DNA from: Ziziphus jujuba
Lineage: Eukaryota > Streptophyta > Magnoliopsida > Rosales > Rhamnaceae
Direction: 5' to 3'
Length of the DNA stretch: 64,000 nucleotides
NCBI RefSeq assembly: GCF_031755915.1
Contig: NC_083382.1
Coordinates: 32,696,501-32,760,500, forward strand
The notes below the pieces were generated by a model, which was not told the DNA's origin, searched no databases, and saw only the letters and a program-made list of their open reading frames with translations. The position numbers and the translations under genes are program-made. Shown in pieces: positions 25,401-38,800 of this stretch (its first letter is position 1; every line of letters starts with the position of its first letter).

Positions 25401-27813
25401 AGAGATTGTTGTTGGGAGTCTGCAATCGTTGGACATGTTTGGAGAAGTTGGTGCACTTTGTTATAGGCCTCAAAGCCACACTTTTCGAACCAAGACACTT
25501 TCGCAACTTCTGAGAATCAAAACCACTGCTCTAATTGAAGCAATGCAGACCAAAAGGGAAGAAAACATACAAATTCTCAAAAACTTACTTCAGGTTTGTT
25601 GATAAAGTTAGCACTAAAGTCGAAACCCTTTATATTGTTCTCGTAACTTATCTTCTTTTCTCTGTTTCTTTATTGTTGAATTGCAGCATCACAAAATGCT
25701 CAAGGATTTAAGCATTGGAAATTTAGCAGTTAAGAGTGGGGAAGAAGAAAATGATCCAAACATGGAACTCAATTTATTGACCGTTGCAAGCACAGGCAAT
25801 GCTCGTCTTCTTGACGAGCTTCTCAAGGCAAAGTTGGATCCTGACATTGGAGACTCCAAAGGAAGAACTCCATTAGTATGTTTCTTCTACCTTTGCTTAG
25901 TGAAAGACATTCCCATGTACAACAAATACAAAAAATGTACCAACAATTTGTCTTCAACTCTATTCTAGTTGAATAAGCTAAGTCATCAATGTGATGAAAA
26001 ACGGTTTCGTTTCTCATAGTTCCCATTTACACACACAGGACTACAATACAGAAACTTTGGCTTTGTTAGTCTTCCCGTTACAGAGTCTTTTTATATTTTA
26101 TTGCTTGTTAACTTCTCCCAAATTTTTCAAGGTTAAAACTGTTTCAATACCAGTCTTAGTCATGCTTATGGTCCTAATGGAGCAAAGCATTATATTCACA
26201 TTGACCGGATAAATGTTAAACTGAAGCATGATCATAGTTCATTTTGGCAGTTTTAGAAGGCTCCACAAGGAGCTTTTAGCCTTTATTGCTGATTGTCTTC
26301 TCTGGTGATGCTTCAGCACATAGCAGCGTCTGAAGGGCATGAAGAATGTGTATTGGTGCTCCTCAAGCATACTTGCAACGTACACTTAAAAGGTGATCCT
26401 TATATCTTTCTCATTCCTCAACAATTTGATATCACTTTTTCATTGGCTTAATTTCTTATGAATGAAGACATATAGGGTATTTTATGTCCTGAAATCATCA
26501 TGTTATATGTTATAAATTCATGGCAGACATAAATGGGAACACAGCATTATGGGATGCTATAGCATCGAAGCACCACACAATATTCAGGATCCTCTACCAC
26601 TTTGCTGCACTTTCTGATCCATACACTGCTGGTGAACTCTTATGCACTGCTGCCAAAAGAAATGATTTGACAGTGATGGAAGAACTCTTAAAATATGGAT
26701 TAAATGTTGACTCAAAGAATCACCACGGGTCAACGCCTATACAAATTGCCATAGCTGAAAACAATAAAGACATGGTAAATTTGCTTGTGATGAATGGAGC
26801 TGAAGTTGCCGTTAACAATACCAACGCGAATGAGTTTCCTTCATCAACTCTTAGTGAAATGTTGAGGAAGAGAGAGGTTGGACACCGGATTACACTGCCT
26901 GATAGTACTGCCCTAAGTGAAGTGCTTTCAATGAGGAATGGTGGAGAGCAAAGTTCCAATGGGAGAAAACCCGTTGGAGTAAATTGTGATAGGGTGAGCA
27001 TATATAAGGGCCATCCCGTGGTGAGAAGAAAGAGCAACTGCAGTGAATCTGGGAGGCTAATTAAGTTGCCAAACTCACTGGAGGAGCTCAAAAAAATTGC
27101 AGGTACAGTTTTTTTCTCAACATATATTATCACAAAACAATCATGACAACTCTCTTAGTGTCAAAATCATTCTGAGAAAACATTATTCATTTAAAAGTTT
27201 TCTAAAGTAGTTCAATAATAATAAGAAGGTATCTAAGAACCATTTACTGTTGTAAAAACAGGCTTAGATCTCTACTTTTGGATGGTTTTCAAGTGGAAGT
27301 CCAATTAGTCTTAAATTGTATTATTAGATTTTATGAAAAGTTCACTAAATATAGATACCCTCTGATTAATTTGAACTTAATATTTTTCCATATGGTGGTA
27401 GTGGATCTTAAGATTTTTCTTCTTCATAGTTAATAAGCGACTTAGTGGATTTTGGTGTGTCAGGTTGAAAAATAAATAGTTGTCCTTCCATGATTTCCCA
27501 ACAAGCTGGCATTTTAGTCAAACAACAAAATGGAACCTGCTAGATTTTGTTTAAAGCATATGTTTATAGATCTTCACGCCAGTTGATATAATATATTATT
27601 TTAATAATTAAGGTTTACAACTATAACATTGACTTTATTTGTGAAATATATGATTTTACAGGAGAAAAGTTCGGATTAGATGGAGGAAAAGCCACGGTAA
27701 CAGATGAAGAAGGAGCAGAAATCGATTCTATTGAAGTGATTAGAGATAATGATAAGATTTTTATATTTGAAGATAGTCCATATCCATTTAACTCCTCTAA
27801 CAATGTTGATTAA
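21295..27813 (+). CDS. AKT2: Shaker-type potassium channel, AKT2/3 class
   Basis: The gene encodes a plasma-membrane voltage-gated K+ channel subunit. AKT2-type channels are weakly rectifying and act in phloem K+ loading. Exons are 21295-21599, 21782-22000, 23708-23866, 23992-24049, 24385-24702, 24817-25056, 25276-25593, 25687-25875, 26317-26392, 26527-27102 and 27662-27813, giving 869 aa. After a Ser/Thr-rich N-terminus of about 100 residues come S1-S4 (S4 [15 protein letters not shown]), the pore with filter TVGYGD (304-309), a C-linker, a cyclic-nucleotide-binding-like domain (about 434-540), ankyrin repeats (about 560-740) and a C-terminal KHA domain starting GEKFG. Assignment to AKT2 rests on close sequence likeness throughout. 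Lys223, Ser236 and Ser356 match gating residues known from the Arabidopsis protein. The ATG is the first in frame, after a GA tract. Confidence 0.95.
21707..21729 (+). repeat. (ATG)n microsatellite in AKT2 intron 1
   Basis: This is a short ATG trinucleotide run directly after a (TA)n run, within the 182-bp first intron. Confidence 0.9.
22001..23707 (+). other. AKT2 intron 2, no nested gene
   Basis: This 1.7-kb intron is extremely AT-rich, with (TA)n tracts at about 22097-22120, 22409-22442 and 22955-22976. I see no ORF, transposon end or RNA gene in it. Confidence 0.7.
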
Positions 27814-29454
27814 CAAATTAACAAGCTCCTAAGAATTTCTTGTATAAAAGCTTTCCCTCATAGATTTCCATTTGAACTGTGTATAAATCTGAAATGAAAT
27901 TAATTTTGCTCCTCTCTTTTCCACTATTCAGCACATTTCACTCAAAATTTAGATCTGCATATTTGTCATTCTTATATATATATTTCAAAGACATGAAAAG
28001 GATAAACTCAACTACTATTGGGAATGATTACGTGGTGCATTAAGAGAAGTGTAGAGCTATATTTCACTAGTCATTGGACAATTTTTTTCTTTGAATAAAA
28101 ACAAAAGGGTCTTTTCGTCGATAATGAGCTTAATCTATTTCAATGTGAAAATTGCAATTATATAGTAACTTAAACAACAATCAATTTCAAAATACTTTTA
28201 TTTGAAAAGAGATTAAAGCCGGTAACATTAATAAGTTGTTGACGCAGAAGGACAATTCGACTTTAGTCATACTTAATAAAGAAGGGTCCACAGGTTTGAT
28301 TTCTTAAGCAGCATGTAGTGGAAACAAGGAACATGTAAATATGAATTTTTCATGGGATTTGACCTTCAAAATCGTGATTAAAAGTGTTTTTAGTGTTGTC
28401 TTTTCAACGAAGGTTACAGCCTAATCTCTCCCAATCAAAATGAGAATTTTTGAGGTATTTCAGCACTGATGCCATGTCTCCTCACCAATTTCAAGCCACC
28501 TTTAGTGGATTCAAATGCCTTGCCCTTGAAATACTGCCAATAACTTTTTATGATACACTTTTTTTTTTTTTTTTTTTTTGAGTTCAAGGAATAAAAAGGC
28601 CTAATTGATTTATATATATATTGAGCCTTTGGTGGGTGGAGGATGGTGGGATTTCATTTCTTTTTCTTTGCCAATCAATTTCAAATTTGATTGATCTACA
28701 CTTGTCCTATAACAGCATATAAAAAGGCTGATTGGTGTTTTGGAATATTATCATGATATCTTCATAAGATTATGTGATTCCAGAAAATCATAATCCTGCA
28801 TTATATAATTTATATATATATATATATAATATAGACAAGAATGCCAAAAAGTTAAAACTTGGCAGTCCCAATAATATGGTTGCGTATCACAGTTATATGT
28901 TGTTGATGTTGCATGTACAGAACCTCTGGGAAGCTCTCATTCATGAAAAGGATTAACATACACAATTTTGGAAAAATATCTCAAAAAATGAAATTCCAAG
29001 CCTTGGTTAGTAGTAAGTACTAGAGCTTCAAGCTCAAGTTTTCTCTACTCTTAATAAGTTGATTTTGAGCTTCAAGCTCAAACATTTCATAGCACATAAA
29101 ATAATACATAAAAGTTTACCAAGAGAAATGTAGATTTATGAAGGATATTTCTGAAGTTCTATGCTACTTTTTATGTAGAAGTCTTTCAACCAAATGCAGG
29201 GAACAGTTAGGGAGAACACAACAATTTCTCAATGATCTAAGAGCTGAGAGCTGGGTGAGCTTTCTTTTATTTTTATTTTTTTATTTTTTTTCCTTTTTTG
29301 GGAAATTAAGAGCTTGGTGAGCTAATTGCAGATAAAGATACTAAATTGCTACTTTTCTTTAATATCTACAAAACTTTCTGGGTTCTTGTATTGTTATCGT
29401 CTAGAAAGCTATAATTCCTTGAATGAATAATATAAATGAAGGGATTTTAGATTA
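27814..29454. other. Spacer downstream of AKT2, no gene
   Basis: No supported gene lies here. There is a poly-T run near 28560 and a (TA)n run near 28813. Two copies of the hairpin-like GAGCTTCAAGCTCAA occur about 42 bp apart, near 29023 and 29065. Confidence 0.55.
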
Positions 29455-29808
29455 GTTGCTGTTACGGAATTGGGAGAAAAACAAATAGCAACGGAAACAA
29501 AGAAAACGAAGAACAAACACACAATTTACGTGAAAACCTTTGACGGGAAAAACCACGGGCAGGGAGAAGCAAATCCAATATCGAAAGATTGGTACAAAGG
29601 TGAGCCAAATTTCGAGATACCCTAAACCTCAAATCACAGCCGAACAACAATATATATATATATATAGTACGGAAGAAACCCTAAAATTGAACAGGTCCGC
29701 TTCCACCACAGAGCCCCAAATTTTTCTCCAAAATTAGTTTCACGGATCGCACCGCGAGCTTTTCGGATCGGGTCAACAAGAATTCGGGTCACTAACTCTA
29801 ACAGTTGC
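29455..29808 (+). mobile_element. Solo LTR with 5-bp target duplication
   Basis: A 344-bp LTR at 29460-29803 begins TGTTACGG and ends CTCTAACA. GTTGC flanks it on both sides (29455-29459 and 29804-29808). It carries the ACGTGAAAACC and GGGAAAAACCACGGGCAG motifs common in plant Copia LTRs, and a short (TA)n run. No internal region remains, so it is the product of LTR-LTR recombination. Confidence 0.9.
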
Positions 29809-31127
29809 AATGTGCAACTTGTTGTTAATAAATGAAGCAAACTTTATTTCTTTAATCTTAAAAAAAGGAAGAATCTTCTTAGGACTGTTTTATTTGAATA
29901 TCAGTAAACAATTTTTTTGGGGAAAAAATTAAGACAAAGCAAAATGATGAGACTTTAAGGCTTGTAATTAGTCTAAGAAGGTGAAAGAAGAGCCATCCAA
30001 TACACTATCTTCATGGAATTTCTAATCTACAATGATTAACCCTTCACTCTTAGCAATTTCTACAGCCATTTTTTTTTTTTTTTCCCCCTGTTTTTTGGTT
30101 TGTTCAAACACCATAATGAATTTGGGCTTTTCGATGAAGGGAAGAATATAGTTAGAATACAGTGTACACAGCACTGCATATCTTAATAAACGATAGGCTT
30201 TTGGTTGCTTTCGGTATAATTTAGGCTTTTTGCCTCACCATATGGTCCATCCTATAGCTAGCTAATTCTAGAGGCTACCCATCAATATATATAGAATCAA
30301 TGGGTATATGTGCTATATAACTTGGTTCTTTTTTTAGCTTTATTGTATTCCACTCCATGACAAGCAAAAATATGTTGTTTAAGTTTAATGCCAAAAATAG
30401 AATGCTGGGTCCTAAAAGAGTAAAAAAAAGAAAAAAAAAAAAAAGTATGTCATGCATTTGTGAGGATAACTATATCTCAACACAATCCTCATCCTGTCAT
30501 CCATTTCCTTTTTAAAAGAAGCAAAACCTAAATATAATACTTCCATTGGAATGCAAAACCAAAAAGGTATTTATATAAATATAAGAGATATGTAGTAGAG
30601 ACATTGGGAAGGAAGAGGGGAAAAAAAAAAAAAAAAAAAAAGTGGGTTAAAGAAGCTCAAAGAGAGCGCTCAATCCAAAAGGGAACCAAATCAAAATAGA
30701 AGAATGAGAAGAAGAATCTTAGTCAAAGTGGTCAAACTTTTACACCCCACAAACATAATCAAACATATCCTATGATAAAGAGCTTCAAGAATATTGTTGA
30801 TTTACTTTTTTATCATTTATATAATATATATATATATATATAATATGGTATACTGACTTCTTCGAGGAAACTGAAAAAACAGAGATACAAAAAGAGTAAG
30901 CAAGGAAAAAGAAAAACTAGAAAGGACTCATTTGAGTTTTGCATGTTTTCGTATGTATGTTTGAGGGACTGAAAAAATAAATAAATAAATAAGCCTAAGG
31001 AAAAGGCAGAAAACAACAAAGAAAAATAGATAGAGAAACCAACAAGTTTTTCTGACTTTCTTTCTCTCTCTCAACTTTGTTTATATATATATATATATAT
31101 ATATACGTACATATGTACATATACAAA

Positions 31128-31158
<31 letters not shown>

Positions 31159-31433
31159 TCCCTATTCTATTATGCCCATTTAACAATAAAAACAGCAGAT
31201 TCCCAATCATCTCCTCCACCCTATGGGAAACACCCATAATTGCACCCAACAATACTATTAACCATGGAAACCTGAGCTCTAAAAGCAACCCAACTTCATT
31301 CATTTTTTTTATTATTATTCCTTGTTTTTCCATATCCTTCCAATATATATACTATCAATCTCCATCATCTTTTTTACCCACAATACAAACCCAAAATTTC
31401 TCTCCTTTTTTAATTTTTTTTCGTTTCTTTTCC
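29809..31433. other. Spacer upstream of the BPS1-like gene
   Basis: There is no supported gene. Poly-T and poly-A runs lie near 30070, 30430 and 30620, with (TA)n tracts near 30827, 31081-31105 and 31131-31150. A pyrimidine-rich stretch follows before the next start codon and may be its 5' leader. Confidence 0.5.
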
Positions 31434-32560
31434 ATGATGGATAATCCTTCATGCACCACCACTTCTGTCAGTGGATTTTACAACTTCCTCACTCATGAAC
31501 TCAACAATCTTGATCAATCTTTCCTCTCCCACAACTTCATGTCAATCCAATTCCTTCAACATGTGCTTTCCTCGCTCCAGTCTTTTCATTCCCAGTTGAC
31601 CATTTTGGTTCAAAAGCTTAGGTTGCCAACAGGTGAGAAATGGCTGGATGAGTACATGGATGAAAGTTCAAGGCTTTGGGAAGCCTGCCATGTCCTTAAA
31701 TCTGGTGTCTCTGGTATGGAAAATTACATTTCAGCTGGTGTCAATATAGTTTCTTCTCTAGATGGTTTCCACCATTTGAACCCAGCAATTTCCCGCCAGG
31801 TAATTAATTAGTACTATCATTGTTATGATCAAATTAACTTTAGAATATGTTGCTGATCATATATATTATAAACATATAGAAATTAACATGCATAAAGGTT
31901 TATTTTTGTTAATATGTTCATGATCAAATTTTGCTGGTGAATGATGAACAGGTTATCAGGGCTATAAGTGGTTGCCAAATAAGGGAGATTGTTGGATTGG
32001 AAGAGGAAAACAAGATCTTGATGGAAACAAGAATTCAGCCACTATCACTCCGTCTTAATGAGAACATCTCAATGGGATCAAAGTTCAATGGATTCAGCGG
32101 TTTTCGTGGCGTCCTATATGCAATGAGGAACATTAGCTCATTGCTTTTGATGATCCTTCTAAATGGTCTTGTATTCTGTTGGCCTGCAGGGTCAAGTTTC
32201 AATATTCAAGGAGGGTATGAAGGGAATATGATATTTGGATCAGGTTTGATGGTGTCAATGTCAAGGTTGAGACAAAGAGTTGGAAACGAGATTGAACAGA
32301 TTGATGGGCAGCCCGGGATTCTTCTCTACGAGTATCGGGAATCGAAAATTGCCATGGAAGAGCTGAAAGTTGAGTTGGAGAGAACATTGGAGTACGGATT
32401 AGAAGATAGTGATATAATTCAAGAGAGAGTTGACAACTTGAAAAGAGGATTTGGGTTGTTAAGAAGTGGGGTTGATACTATAATTGGGCAGCTTGATGAT
32501 TTCTTTGATGAAATAGTTGAAGGAAGAAAGAAGCTTTTGGACATGTGCACTCATAGGTAG
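31434..32560 (+). CDS. BPS1-like (BYPASS1-related) protein
   Basis: This two-exon gene (31434-31799 and 31952-32560) encodes 324 aa, or 323 if the adjacent second ATG at 31437 is used. The sequence resembles plant BPS1-like proteins of unknown biochemical role; BYPASS1 itself restrains a root-derived mobile signal in Arabidopsis. Visible features are a helical N-terminal half ([40 protein letters not shown]) and a hydrophobic stretch of about 17 residues near the middle ([17 protein letters not shown]), probably membrane-associated. The C-terminal part is Glu-rich and heptad-like ([18 protein letters not shown]). The intron follows a Gln codon at RQ|VI. The family call is from memory of the sequence style and is fairly but not fully secure. 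Confidence 0.78.
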
Positions 32561-35500
32561 ACAGTTTGGACATGTGCACCTCTTAGCTACTTAGAAAGAG
32601 GGTAAAAAATGAAAAGGAAAAGAAATTTTATCAATAAAAAACTAGGCGGAAAAAAATCAGTTGTTAAAGTGACAAATGTTTTTACCTATTACTTTTCCTT
32701 TTCTTTTTTTGTATTTTGGAAGTTTGTTTTTTTTTGTTTTCCTTTTTACATTTTGAGTATACTAATTCAATTTGCAGCCAGGAAGTAGTTTTTCAAATTC
32801 TTTGGATCGCATTTTCTGAAGAAACTCAGAAGAAAAAAAGAATTTGATTCTTGCTTTTAAGAAAAGCAGCATTATTACTATTCAAAGATGAGAAACAAGA
32901 AGAATATGTAAAACAGCCAGTAGCTTAAATGGAAAGCAAAGATTTTTATTTTTTATTTTTTCCCCCCTCAAAGGACAGATTCTCTTCTCTTAGAGAAAAG
33001 AAAAGATAATAGATATAACAAGTGGAAATTCTATGCTTCTCTGTTTGTCTCTCAAGTAGTGCTGAAACTATACCAATGAGAAAATTTTTAAAAAATATTT
33101 AACATGTAAATTTGGCACAGAATTAGTGACATGACAACCTTTGAATATCTTCTTTGATATGGTCTTCGATTTATCACTGAATTCAGGTTATAACTTAGTC
33201 TGAAAGCTTGCTTATTTCTTTTATAAGAAAATAGCAGGGATTTTTTTTTGTTTTTTCTTGAATTATATATCACAGTAAACCGAATTAAGAAGGCGAGAGA
33301 ATCGAACTACTTTTCCTACTTTTAATGCTTGCTAGTCACACTCAAAGTAAGACTAATGATTTGAGTTTGTTTGCATTATTATCTTATGCTGGCCATGAAA
33401 TATCTGATCATCAAGTTGCAGAAGCAATTAACAATGATGGTGCTGCTCTTAGTTTACTTTGAAAATGGGTATTTTAGCTCTTTTGGTTAATGAGAAACAA
33501 CCTAATTAGCTCTATACACATTATTACATATCATATGTCCAATTCATGGAGATAAAACAAAAAATATATAAATATTTTAATCCTTTTTTTGTAATTTTAT
33601 TTTCTAGTTTGGAGGGTTTGAGGAAGAGTTGTTTTAGAGAGCTTTGAACAGTATCGGTTGATTTAAACAGGAAGATCCTCCTCTTGTCAAAGTTAAAAGA
33701 ATGATTACATCATAAAAGCAGATTATGCTACCTGCCAACAAGACAATGTGAAAAACATGAGACAATGACATTTCTTAATTAATAAGCTAAAAATAAAATC
33801 ATAATTTAAAATTTAAAAATTAAAAAATAAAAATAAAAAAATAAAAAAAAAGAACAATCTTTTTCTTTTCTTTTATCATTGTTTGTAGGTGAGCATTTAT
33901 AGTTCCTTCCTTTTAACAAGTCCAAAAAAAATTTGCCGAGAGCAAATTAAAGATGGGATTGCCAAAGGAATGTTAAAATAAAAAGAAACAAAACCTCCTT
34001 TTCTTGTTTCTTTTTCTTGTGTTAGTAATATTTTATGCTGTAGCTTCCAAGCCAAGTATATAGTATATTATATTTCTCGTATTTTCATTTGGAGTTGGCT
34101 GAAAAGATAGGCAAAGTTGAAAGCAGGATCAAAGCTTTGACAAGTATTGCTTGCCTTATAATTGAACCTTAACCAAAGTTGACACCACATTTGTACCATA
34201 ATATTTGATACCTATCTAAGGCAGCTCGATTACCAATAAGGATTCACTAATGATACACCTAATATAAACACTAATAGGGACGAGGTTTTCTTTTTTTAAC
34301 CGGTTTCTTCTTTTTGTTTTGTTTTATCTTGTGCTTCTACTTCTGGTAAACGAAGTATTAGTTAATTTTTTTATTTTTTATTTTTTTTACCAGGTAATGA
34401 AGTTGTTCAGACTGTTTGCTGTTTTGGATTACTTCTGTTACTGTATTAGCTTATGGAAATTATTTTTCCAAACTAAAAGAGAAGTGCTTGTGAAAAAAGG
34501 AACAACAACAAACTGCTAATATTTTAATCCCTCTCTTTCCCCCAGCTTTCCTTCTATAGTCAATTAGACACACTATGTCCTTGGTAATTATGGAAAGCAA
34601 ATCTTAGACATATATTTATGCATTTTCATAGAGATTCTTAAGAGTTGTGATAGTAAATGACTAATCATTTCAGTTGTGAAACAATGATGGAAAAGTAGGC
34701 CGATAGGACACTAAAACAGAGAGAGAATGACAGATTCCTGGATTTTTTTTTTTTTTCCTTTTTTTTAATCAATTCAAAAAAGCAGTTACCTTAGGAGTGC
34801 TTTTGTCTGATTCTTGTTTGGTTGAATTGAAAGTAAGGGAAAATGTAGTTGAGAGCTGCTGTTGTTGATGATGAAAAGTCTCTGTCTCAAACCCCAGACT
34901 CTGACATGTTTTTCTTTTCCTTAGATTCCTCTGCTCCATCTCTTTTGTTTTTCTTTACCCTTCTCTTGGTAATAATTTGTATGTGCATATACTCATTACA
35001 TTCTGTTTGTGTTCCCAAATTATTTTCTTTATGAAATTTACCCATCTCAGCAATGCTCATTTGCCTAGTGGTCGGAGGCTCCAAAACCTACAAATAGAGT
35101 ATGAATGGCATTCTCCATTTGAATTTGGGTACATCCAAGTCTTAAACCATATAACCAACAAAAGTTTTACACAGTATACCATAGAAGATGTTTTCTGGTT
35201 GAATAAAGGATTCAACTAGACTATAAAAATAGGCTTTACTTTAATAAAAATAAAATAGGCTTTACTTTCATAAAAATATAATGGTTATATACTTCATAAC
35301 ACTAGTACTGTTTAATTTCTGAAAGGACTAAAAACTTACACTTATGCATCATACATATGCTTCTTAGATTATTATGAGCAACCTCTATATCAACTTATAT
35401 AACCAAAAAAACACCTCAATATCAACTTTGAGCGACACCTTTTATCAGAATTCTTAAGATGTTATGAATTTTATCTTACTCACCTGACATGACATGACAT

Positions 35501-35582
35501 GACATGACATTCCAAATTATTAATGTTTAGTATAGAGATGAATCATTTAAGAACAATTGCTCCTACTAAATTTTAAATATTG

Positions 35583-35619
<37 letters not shown>

Positions 35620-35848
35620 AAATAATTTAAACATAACTTACTACAAGCCATATATTACGATATATACTGATATAACCTTTAATTAAAAAAATTACAAGAT
35701 ACAATTACAAGAAATTAACTTGTTTATATATAAATAAAAAATTTCTGAACAAAAAAAAAAAAAAAGGAAAAACCCAAAAAGAAAAAAGAAAAAAGAAAAA
35801 AGAAAAGGGCAAAAAAAAGGTAGATCCGATGTATCCAGGACCCGACCA
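32561..35848. other. Spacer between BPS1-like and SHMT genes, no gene
   Basis: This is AT-rich spacer between a plus-strand and a minus-strand gene whose 3' ends face each other. It holds a (GACAT)n run at about 35485-35510, a (TA)n tract at 35587-35614, and a duplicated AATAGGCTTTACTTT near 35229 and 35253. No coding region or transposon end was seen. Confidence 0.55.
35485..35510 (+). repeat. (GACAT)n pentanucleotide repeat
   Basis: There are five tandem copies of GACAT, in a spacer otherwise dominated by TA repeats. Confidence 0.9.
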
Positions 35849-38800
35849 TCAACCGTCGAATCCTGGTAATGCAAACTGGCTTGCAAACGTTTCAACTCGC
35901 ATCCGGAGATCCACAATGTCCTTATTATTCTCCAAAGCCTTCAGATAAGCCTTTTGCTGGTTCCCATGCTCCCTGTGAACCGCAGTTGCTATTTGAGCTG
36001 CTCTGTACAGAAACTCTGCAATTGTCTCAAAATCACCCTCCACACAACCTCTTGATGTCATAGCTGGGGTACCTGTGAAGAACATTATATAACATAAAAA
36101 TGTAATTCATGCTAATAAACCCACCAAGCTTGCAATTGGCATGTAATAAACCATCAGTACTCACCAATGCGGACTCCTCGGGGAACAATAGTCCCATTGT
36201 CACCGAAAATTGCAATTTTGTTGAGTGTTATGTGACACATTTCACAGACCTTCTCATAGATCTTACCTATAAAACATTTATAGAACGGACAAAGAAAAAA
36301 AAGAGTCATAATCAAGTAGACAGAATGGCAAAAAATAATAATAATAATAAATAGGGACAGAGAGCAAGAGAGAGAAATGATAATATATACATTGACAGAT
36401 GCAGATAAAAGCAAACAAATCTAAGTATTAAGTTAAAATGATGCGAAGCATATTTCTGGTCACCATACTTCTTAATAACATCCACTTAATGCCTTCTTAA
36501 ATATCAAACATTTTTGGTGTTTCCTTGGCAGCTTACTCAAGAAAAACGTCTCCCATGACTTTACAGACTGAAAGCAAACATCTCTGTAAAGAGGTCCACC
36601 CATACAAAAATTTATTGAAATTAAGTTGGAACTCTTGAATTAAAAAGTACCGCCAATGTTTCATATGATGTTCATGTTTTCTTTCTTTCCAACTATAGCC
36701 TATAAGATGATCAGTTCACCTATAATTCCCAAATCTCAAGAATAAATTTATACAACTACCATAAGGTACAAAACAAGTGCCTCCAGTGTTTCTGATTATA
36801 ATTTCTACTTTAATAACAAGACAACAAAGCAAACACTTGAATTTAGACTTCAAATTTCAAAAAATGTAAAAATTGGGTCAACATAAGACAATTATCTGTG
36901 ATAAAATAAAGATAGTGCTTCGAAAATACATTAGAAAAGCAAAAGAATTTACCTGTTAAGCCAAGGGGTCTCAGATCCCAAATCAGCAAATGGTTGTCTG
37001 TACCTCCAGTTACCAGCCTGAAATTTTTTCTCTTCAAAGCAGAAGCTAATGCCTGAGCATTTTTCTTCACCTGATGCATGTATGCCTTGTACTCGGGAGT
37101 AGCCACTTGTTTTAAGGCTATGGCAAGAGCAGCAATGTGGTTATTGTGAGGTCCACCTTGCATTGCAGGAAAAACAGCAAAGTTTATCTTTTCCTCAAAG
37201 TCATACTGCTCACTCTCATCTCCTTGATTTAGGAGTATCCCTCTCTTCCTTGGCTTAGTACCCTTCCTGAAGAAAATTATACCTCCCCTAGGACCTCGAA
37301 GACTTTTATGAGTAGTTGAGGTAACAATGTCACAGTACTCAAAAGGATTCGCACATTCCTGAGAAAGTAAACAAAACATGTTATTTTGAAAGTCATGGTC
37401 AAATAAATTTGCACTGCAGGAAATTTTCTTCTTTCTTGATCCACGCAAACAGTGGCTTCAAATATCCAATAAAAAGGCAGAAAGCATAAAATTCTAAGAC
37501 ATGAAGAAGTTAGAAAATACATCATCACTCTAAAGATTTTCACAACAGATTTTCACCAAAACATAGCTATGAGATTTACCTCCGCTATAGAGCGCATCCA
37601 ACCAAACCCTACCAGATTAACCATGGACAAACAAAATCTGAATTTTATTTTCAAGGCAATAGAATAAACATAAGGCAACAAAATAAAAAGAATTCAAAAA
37701 AATAAAATAAAATTAACCCCAAGATGGTAGAAGCTGGCTGGTTATGCAACTTAAAAATTATATAGTGTAACATCAGCGATCCAACTCTGATCTAAACCCA
37801 AGGAAAATCTGAGTAAGGTCTAATCTCATAGATCCTCCCAATGCTCTTCAAAGCAGGTTAAGTATATGTTTGAAATAAAGTGAATTCAGATTCACAGGCT
37901 GATATATCATATATTTATTGATACATGGATAATCTCCTCATGCTAACAGCCAAGAACATGCAGAAACTTTACTTGTCAAGCAACAAATCACCAACTGCAC
38001 CACGTACTGAACAAATATTAGCTCCTCAACTGCACATTCATTCTGAATGTAAGCTGGGGTAAATTTTGCTTCGCTGTAAAGTTGTGTACTACTCAAGTAA
38101 TCCTATAAAGCGACTTATGCACACATAACTTGATAGAAGCAATCTAACAACAATCCTCAGCTCCAATACCTAGGGTAGTAACTAAAAAGTTCAATACAAA
38201 AGCATTGTCTAACCTTTTATGGCATTACTCAATAAGCTATAAGTTATAACTAGAATTGACATTCTCATTTAGATATATTCAAAAACAAATTCCTAGTTTA
38301 CTTATGCCCTCCATACAACCTACATATCACAGAAAATTAGCCTTTCATCAAAACAAATTCCAATGCAAACGAAAGTGGGCACAAATATGTTTTAACAACT
38401 AAAAAGAATTCCCCTAATTCTTAATATTCAATATTTTAACAATATTCCTCGCATACGATTACCAATGCCAGATAGCTCTTTTCAAATGCCAACACTGTCA
38501 TAGTAACCTCCCCAGTATATATAATCAAAGCCTATAACAAGTAATAACGATCCCTGAGAATATAAAACAGGAAAAACTTGCTTGATCCACACCTTGGCAG
38601 AAATAAGGCCACTGATTTGAGCCATATCACACATAAGTACTGCTCCGCACTTGTCCGCAATCTGCCTAAACCTTGAGTATTCCCATTCACGAGGATACGA
38701 GCTGCCACCACAAATGAGTATTTTGGGGCGAAAATCAAGCGCCCTCTCCTCAAGCTTTTCATAGTCAATATACCCAGTTTGCGGGTTCACCTTGTAAGAC

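Noticed and set aside
29020..29080. Two GAGCTTCAAGCTCAA copies as a microRNA-like hairpin
   Set aside because: The copies are direct repeats with only 6-bp internal palindromes; no long foldback stem.
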